Notes under the pieces: model-generated
The model's input: the letters and a program-made list of their open reading frames with translations, nothing else
Databases searched by the model: none
Told to the model about the DNA's origin: nothing
Program-made: the position numbers and the translations under genes
Assembly (NCBI RefSeq): GCF_027594865.1
Contig: NZ_CP089391.1
Location: forward strand, 3,750,501-3,814,500
Direction of reading: 5' to 3'
Source of the DNA: Bradyrhizobium xenonodulans
GTDB taxonomy: Bacteria; Pseudomonadota; Alphaproteobacteria; Rhizobiales; Xanthobacteraceae
DNA length: 64,000 nucleotides
Part shown: positions 59,972 through 64,000 of the stretch, piece after piece
How the letters are laid out: every line of letters begins with the position of its first letter
Position numbering within the stretch: the stretch's first letter is position 1

Positions 59972-61219
59972 CTACCGCCGCAAAGCAGGCACGATCAGGA
60001 ACGGGATCATCCCGAGCACGACGCTCGCAAGTGCGAAAGCGAGCAGGGCGTTGTAGCCATGCGTCGCGTCATGGATCAGGCCGCCGCTCCAGGAACCGAA
60101 TGCCGAGCCGAGACCGCTGCCGATCGAGATGGTGCCGTAGATGGTGCCGACCCGCTTGCCTTGGAAAATCCTCATCGCGGTGGCGCTGATCAGCGGACCG
60201 CGCGAGCCCATCATGCTGCCGAAGCAGACGACGAAGCCGGCGAGCAGAAGGATGCTTGGAGAGTACTGCAACAACCACAGCAGGATGATGCCGACGATCG
60301 AGATCGCGTAGCTCAGCAGCACCGACGGCCGGCGGCCGATCAAGCCGTCGAGCGCGGAGACCCCGAGCATGCCGAATACGAGCACGATGCCCGAAAAGCC
60401 CCAGGCGGTGGCGGCCTGGAGCGGCGGGAAGCCGGCATCGATCAGATAGGCAACGATCTGGGCTGCGATCGCATACATGCCGACCGCGGTGAAAAAGAAG
60501 GTCGAGAACAGCGCCCAGAAGGCGTGATGGCGCATGGCGCGGAGCAGCGTCCAGCCGTTGTCGACGAAGTCAGGATCGGTCTTCTTCACGACATGCGGCG
60601 AGCCCGCCGCGAACAGCCGCCACGGCAGCAGCATGAGCGGAATGAGCAGGCCCAGTGCCACGAAGCCGAACAGCTGATAGGTGTCGCGCCAGCCGATGCG
60701 ATCGATCAGGAGCTGCGAGGCCGGCAGCAGCGCGAGCACGCCGCCGCCCATCGCCGAATACACCACCGACATCGCGGTCGGCAGGCGCGGCCCGAACCAG
60801 CGGCCGAGCAGGATCGAGTTCGGCACGATGCCGATGAAGGCGACGCCGATGCCGACGCAGAGGCCGATCGAGAGCTGGAACTGCCACAGATGCTGCGCGT
60901 GGGCCGCGATCAGGAACGCCGCGCCGAGCAGCAGCAGGCCAAACGCATACACGACGCGCGGTCCGGAATGGTCGAACAGCCGTCCGACAAAGGGTGCGGT
61001 GAGGCCGCTCGCGAGCCAGGTGAGGGAATAGACCGAGACGATCTGCGCGCGGTCCCAGCCGAAACTCTCCGAGATCGGTTTCAGGAACACTGTAAAGCTG
61101 TCGCCGAGCCCGCGGCCGAGCACAGCCAGTGTGAAGCAGAGCGCGAGCACGGTGAGCGCGATGCGAACAGCGTCCCGCTGATCGCTCGCAACGTTTTCCC
61201 TGGGCGTGTTCTGGTCCAT
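59972..61219 (-). CDS. MFS transporter
   Basis: This 415-residue major facilitator has twelve hydrophobic segments. The loop 2-3 motif is TAPFVGRLFDHSGPR, a form of GxxxDRxGRR, and a large central cytoplasmic loop (about 210-235) separates the two halves. It resembles monocarboxylate/oxalate-type carriers of the MFS (RhtX/OFA-like group), but the substrate cannot be called. ATG 61219 is preferred over an in-frame TTG two codons earlier. It lies 56 nt downstream of tyrS on the same strand and may be read from its transcript. Confidence 0.88.
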   Translation of the reverse strand: MDQNTPRENVASDQRDAVRIALTVLALCFTLAVLGRGLGDSFTVFLKPISESFGWDRAQIVSVYSLTWLASGLTAPFVGRLFDHSGPRVVYAFGLLLLGAAFLIAAHAQHLWQFQLSIGLCVGIGVAFIGIVPNSILLGRWFGPRLPTAMSVVYSAMGGGVLALLPASQLLIDRIGWRDTYQLFGFVALGLLIPLMLLPWRLFAAGSPHVVKKTDPDFVDNGWTLLRAMRHHAFWALFSTFFFTAVGMYAIAAQIVAYLIDAGFPPLQAATAWGFSGIVLVFGMLGVSALDGLIGRRPSVLLSYAISIVGIILLWLLQYSPSILLLAGFVVCFGSMMGSRGPLISATAMRIFQGKRVGTIYGTISIGSGLGSAFGSWSGGLIHDATHGYNALLAFALASVVLGMIPFLIVPALRR

Positions 61220-61275
61220 TGCCAATCAGGGAGCGCGCATCGGCGCGCCCTGACAAGCATCAAAAGCTCATAAGC

Positions 61276-62529
61276 CTATGCAGGCCGGATGAGGACGTGC
61301 TTCTTCTTGCCGAAGGAGAGCTTGATCACGCCCTCGGGCGTCAGATTGCCCGCCGACAACACCATCTTCTCGTCGGTGACGGCCTCGTCGTTGACGCGCA
61401 GGCCGCCGCCCTTGATCTGGCGCCGGGCTTCGCCATTGGAGGCGACGAGCCCCGCCTTGACGAAGGCGTTGAGCACGCCGAGGCCGGCATCCAGCTCGCC
61501 GCGCGGAATTTCCACGGTCGGCAGGCTCTCGGCCAGCGCGCCTTCCTCGAAGGTACGGCGCGCGGTCTCGGCGGCCTCGTTGGCGGCGTCGCGGCCGTGC
61601 AAGAGCGCGGTCGCCTCGGTGGCAAGCACCTTCTTGGCCTCGTTGATCTCGGAGCCGCCAAGCGCCTCGAGCTTCTTGATTTCGCTCATCGGCAGCGTCG
61701 TGAACAGCTTCAGGAATTTGCCGACGTCGGCGTCCTCGGTGTTGCGCCAGTACTGCCAGAAGTCATAGGGCGAGAACTGGTCGGCGTTGAGCCAGACCGC
61801 GCCCTGCGCCGTCTTGCCCATCTTGGCGCCGGAGGCCGTGGTCAAGAGCGGCGTCGTCAACGCGAACAGTTGATGCGTCCCCATGCGGCGGCCGAGGTCG
61901 ACCCCCATGATGATGTTGCCCCATTGGTCCGAGCCTCCCATCTGCAATTTGCAGCCGGTGCGCTTGGCGAGCTCGACGAAGTCGTAGGCCTGGCAGACCA
62001 TGTAGTTGAACTCGATGAAGCTCATCTCCTGCTCGCGCTCGAGGCGCAGCCGCACGGAGTCCATGGTCAGCATGCGGTTGACCGAGAAGTGACGACCGAC
62101 GTCGCGCAGCATCTCGATCCAGTTCAGCCTGGTCAGCCATTCGGCATTGTCGAGCATGACGGCATCGCTCTTGCCCTCGCCGTAGCGCAGCACCTTTGCG
62201 AACACGCCGCGGATCGATTCCTTGTTGGCCTCGATCTCGGCGACGGTGCGCATCGCGCGCGTCTCGTCCTTGCCGGAGGGATCGCCGACCATGGTGGTGC
62301 CGCCGCCCATCAGCGTGATCGGCTTGTTGCCGGACTCTTGGAGCCAGTGCAGCATCATCATGGTCAGATAGTTGCCGATATGCAGCGAGCGGGCGGTGCA
62401 ATCGTAGCCGACATAGGCGGTCGCCTCGCCCTTGGCGGCGAGTGCGTCCAGCCCCTCGAAATCGGAGCACTGGTGGATGAATCCACGTTCCTGCAGGGTA
62501 TTGAGGAAATCCGATTTAAATGCAGTCAT
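61276..62529 (-). CDS. tyrS: tyrosyl-tRNA synthetase
   Basis: This 417-residue class I synthetase has the HIGH-equivalent HIGN at 50-53 ([11 protein letters not shown]), tyrosine-pocket residues in YVGYDCTA and [10 protein letters not shown], and the KMSKS-equivalent KMGKT in [12 protein letters not shown]. The C-terminal S4 RNA-binding domain (about 345-410) includes [16 protein letters not shown]. The KMGKT form is common in this TyrRS group. The length is standard. It is divergent from anmK. Confidence 0.97.
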   Translation of the reverse strand: MTAFKSDFLNTLQERGFIHQCSDFEGLDALAAKGEATAYVGYDCTARSLHIGNYLTMMMLHWLQESGNKPITLMGGGTTMVGDPSGKDETRAMRTVAEIEANKESIRGVFAKVLRYGEGKSDAVMLDNAEWLTRLNWIEMLRDVGRHFSVNRMLTMDSVRLRLEREQEMSFIEFNYMVCQAYDFVELAKRTGCKLQMGGSDQWGNIIMGVDLGRRMGTHQLFALTTPLLTTASGAKMGKTAQGAVWLNADQFSPYDFWQYWRNTEDADVGKFLKLFTTLPMSEIKKLEALGGSEINEAKKVLATEATALLHGRDAANEAAETARRTFEEGALAESLPTVEIPRGELDAGLGVLNAFVKAGLVASNGEARRQIKGGGLRVNDEAVTDEKMVLSAGNLTPEGVIKLSFGKKKHVLIRPA

Positions 62530-62647
62530 CTGTCGGCGTGCCTGACAATTCTTGGTTTACCGTTTTGGGGGCAATTTAAGGGTCTTCCGATGGGAACTCG
62601 ATTGCCGCCCGCCACTTTGGCCTGTGGCATTATAAGATGTGTCCCTC

Positions 62648-62663
62648 TGGCACAAGATCGGCA
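62648..62663 (+). promoter_or_regulatory. candidate sigma-54 (-24/-12) promoter of anmK
   Basis: TGGCACAAGATCGGCA matches the TGGCAC -24 element exactly and has the invariant GC at the -12 position with the required 10-nt distance from GG. The -12 element CGGCA matches TTGCA at only three of five positions. The ATG is about 30 nt downstream. This is a weak-to-moderate candidate. Confidence 0.35.
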
Positions 62664-62693
62664 TGCCGGAGCGGGTTTTGAGGACGCTGATCC

Positions 62694-63797
62694 ATGATGT
62701 TGACGGCACTCGGTTTGATGAGCGGCACCTCGCTGGACGGGGTGGATGTCGCGCTGATCGAAACCGACGGAAAGCAGGTGAAGGCGTTCGGGCCGACCGG
62801 CTACCGCCCCTATAGCCCGGCCGAGCGCAGTTTGCTGCGCCAGGCGCTGAGCGAGGCCGTGCACCTGCCGCAGCGCGATGCCCGGCCGGGGATCCTGGTC
62901 GAGGCCGAACGCGCGGTGACGCAGGCGCATGCCGAGGCGGTCGCCGCCTTCGTCGCCCACAACCGGATGAAGCCGGAGGACATCGACATCGTCGGCTTCC
63001 ACGGCCAGACCGTGCTGCACCGCCCCGAGCGGCGGCTGACGGTCCAGATCGGCGATGCGCCGGCGCTGGCAAAGGCGATCCATATCCCCGTGATGCATGA
63101 TTTCCGCGCCGCCGACGTCGAGGCCGGCGGGCAGGGCGCGCCGTTCGTGCCGGTCTACCACCGGGCGCTTGCCAACTCGCTGGAGCGCGAGGGACCGATC
63201 GTCGTGGTCAATATCGGCGGCGTCTCCAACATCACCTATATCGACGGCAACGACACGCTGATCGCCTGCGATACCGGCCCCGGCAACGCGCTGCTCGACG
63301 ATTTCATGTACCGCACCATGAACCAGGCGTTCGATGCGGAAGGAAAGTTCGCCGCGCTCGGCAAGGCCGACGAGGCCTGGATCGCGCGGGCGCTGGAGCT
63401 GCCGTTCTTCGCAAGCCCACCGCCGAAATCGCTCGACCGCAATGACTTCGCCGCCTTGAGGCTTGGCGATGTCCAGCCGGCCGACGGCGCCGCGACATTG
63501 ACCGCCTTCACCGCGGCCGCGGTCGCCCGCGTCATCCCGCTGCTGCCGCGGCGGCCCCGAAGCTGGATCGTCTGCGGGGGCGGCGCCCGCAACCTCACCA
63601 TGCTGCGGATGCTGCGGGAGCGGGTGGGCTCGGCGACGGTCGAGGCCGCCGAGACGCTCGGCTGGGCCTCCGACGCCATCGAGGCACAGGCCTTCGGCTT
63701 CCTTGCTGCCCGCGGCCTGAAGGGCCTGCCGCTGTCCTATCCGTCCACCACGGGCGTGCCGATGCCGATGACGGGCGGGGTGATGGCGCGGCCCTGA
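62694..63797 (+). CDS. anmK: anhydro-N-acetylmuramic acid kinase
   Basis: This 367-residue enzyme phosphorylates 1,6-anhydroMurNAc to MurNAc-6-P in peptidoglycan recycling. Motifs are LGLMSGTSLDGVDVALIETD at the ATP-binding N-terminus, IVGFHGQTVLHRP, VMHDFRAADVEAGGQGAPFVP (catalytic Asp region, core DFRAADVEAGGQGAP), VVNIGGVSNITY, CDTGPGNALLDD and WIVCGGGARN. ATGs at 62694 and 62697 are both possible. Together with the PBP1A and AmiC-like genes in this window it belongs to cell-wall metabolism, though in a separate unit. Confidence 0.96.
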   Translation: MMLTALGLMSGTSLDGVDVALIETDGKQVKAFGPTGYRPYSPAERSLLRQALSEAVHLPQRDARPGILVEAERAVTQAHAEAVAAFVAHNRMKPEDIDIVGFHGQTVLHRPERRLTVQIGDAPALAKAIHIPVMHDFRAADVEAGGQGAPFVPVYHRALANSLEREGPIVVVNIGGVSNITYIDGNDTLIACDTGPGNALLDDFMYRTMNQAFDAEGKFAALGKADEAWIARALELPFFASPPPKSLDRNDFAALRLGDVQPADGAATLTAFTAAAVARVIPLLPRRPRSWIVCGGGARNLTMLRMLRERVGSATVEAAETLGWASDAIEAQAFGFLAARGLKGLPLSYPSTTGVPMPMTGGVMARP

Positions 63798-63824
63798 CGT
63801 CCAGGCCGGTGAGCAAATGCGGTT

Positions 63825-63887
63825 GATGCAGATGCATCGATCTTGACATGTTCATGCACCTGCATCTATCTTGGATGCAGTTGCATC
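63825..63887 (+). promoter_or_regulatory. three palindromic operators overlapping a promoter, upstream of GST gene
   Basis: The motif (G/C)ATGCA-N2-TGCATC occurs three times: 63825-63838, 63853-63866 and 63874-63887, with centres 28 and 21 bp apart. A perfect -35 TTGACA (63843-63848) lies between copies 1 and 2, and a -10 candidate TATCTT (63867-63872) lies between copies 2 and 3, with an 18-bp spacer. Copy 2 fills the spacer and copy 3 covers the start site, the layout of a repressor-controlled promoter. The GST ATG follows at 63902. Confidence 0.8.
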
Positions 63888-63901
63888 AACCCGCCGGGAT
63901 C

Positions 63902-64000
63902 ATGGCCATGACCGCTCCACTCAAACTGATCAGCCACAAGCTTTGCCCCTATGTGCAGCGCGCGGTGATCGCGCTCAAGGAGAAGGGCGTGCCGTTCGAG
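63902..64000 (+). CDS. glutathione S-transferase family protein, N-terminus (cut by window edge)
   Basis: The first 33 codons are visible: TAPLKLISHKLCPYVQRAVI then ALKEKGVPFE. The pattern K-LCPYVQRAVIALKEKG is the start of the thioredoxin-like GST N-terminal domain, with a CPxxQR-type active-site segment like omega-class or YfcG-type GSTs. ATG 63908 is an alternative start. It is transcribed from the operator-rich promoter directly upstream, so it is likely induced by an electrophile or antibiotic-type signal. The rest of the gene lies outside the window. Confidence 0.85.
   Translation, partial: MAMTAPLKLISHKLCPYVQRAVIALKEKGVPFE

Noticed and set aside
63825..63887. CRISPR-like repeats
   Set aside because: Three 14-bp palindromes with unequal 7-14 bp gaps overlapping a promoter are operators, not a CRISPR array.
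1..64000. tRNA genes, insertion sequences and integrase-linked islands
   Set aside because: I found no tRNA cloverleaf with a TTCGA-type loop in the intergenic regions, no transposase or integrase, and no attachment-site duplications.

Overview
The window reads as chromosomal DNA of a high-GC alphaproteobacterium, most likely Bradyrhizobium or a close relative (Nitrobacteraceae). The evidence is the family mix (BA14K, DUF1236, NDUFA12-type complex I protein, RNase E ending in a GWW motif, DUF6502/DUF5666 pair), the very GC-rich third codon positions, and short palindromic intergenic repeats of the kind common in that genus. I see no rRNA, tRNA, CRISPR array, insertion sequence or prophage. 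The window is mostly core genome with a few accessory patches.

Layout. 1-4.2 kb: the N-terminus of an autotransporter-like protein cut by the left edge, a small membrane protein, a LuxR-type regulator, two small genes, a BA14K protein and an NDUFA12 homologue. 4.3-4.5 kb holds no gene but has consecutive hairpins and a strong terminator, a good candidate small RNA. 4.6-8.3 kb: a DJ-1/isonitrile-hydratase-like enzyme divergent from its probable GlxA/AraC regulator, then a hydrolase and transporter pair. 8.5-10.3 kb: a DUF2155 protein and aat. 10.3-13.4 kb: a three-gene signalling operon with 4-nt overlaps (CHASE3 kinase, receiver, receiver-HisKA_2 kinase). 13.5-16 kb: aroQ-accB-accC. 16-19.6 kb: a DUF1236 protein, a DsbA-like protein and an M48 protease. 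19.7-23 kb: aminotransferase, bioY, dctA.

23-33 kb: an SDR enzyme divergent from an MmyB-type regulator across a repeat operator, a TPR glycosyltransferase-like protein, an FAD oxidoreductase with an amidase, and rne with a long leader. 33.7-43.2 kb: cell-wall amidase, PBP1A, prfB with its programmed +1 frameshift, a beta-hydroxyacid dehydrogenase, two EamA exporters and an orphan LivK-type binding protein. 43.2-48.7 kb: a minus-strand polysaccharide operon with a single polypeptide fusing a GT4 glycosyltransferase to an ABC-2 permease, its ATPase, a second GT4 enzyme and an O-antigen-ligase-like protein. 48.7-57.1 kb: DUF6502-DUF5666, an M23 peptidase, a peroxiredoxin with a histone-H1-like lysine-rich tail, and a 1278-residue AsmA-like protein. 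57.1-64 kb: a MITE-like repeat, a chemoreceptor, a tiny membrane ORF, DoxX, an MFS carrier, tyrS, anmK and the start of a glutathione S-transferase gene behind three copies of a palindromic operator.

Several envelope functions (AmiC-like amidase, PBP1A, AnmK, M23, AsmA-like, M48, polysaccharide export) lie in this window, but they form separate transcription units. The signals most worth testing are the triple GATGCA-N2-TGCATC operator at the right edge, the structured RNA at 4.3-4.5 kb, the GT4/ABC-2 fusion operon and the His/Asp-rich insertion in RNase E.
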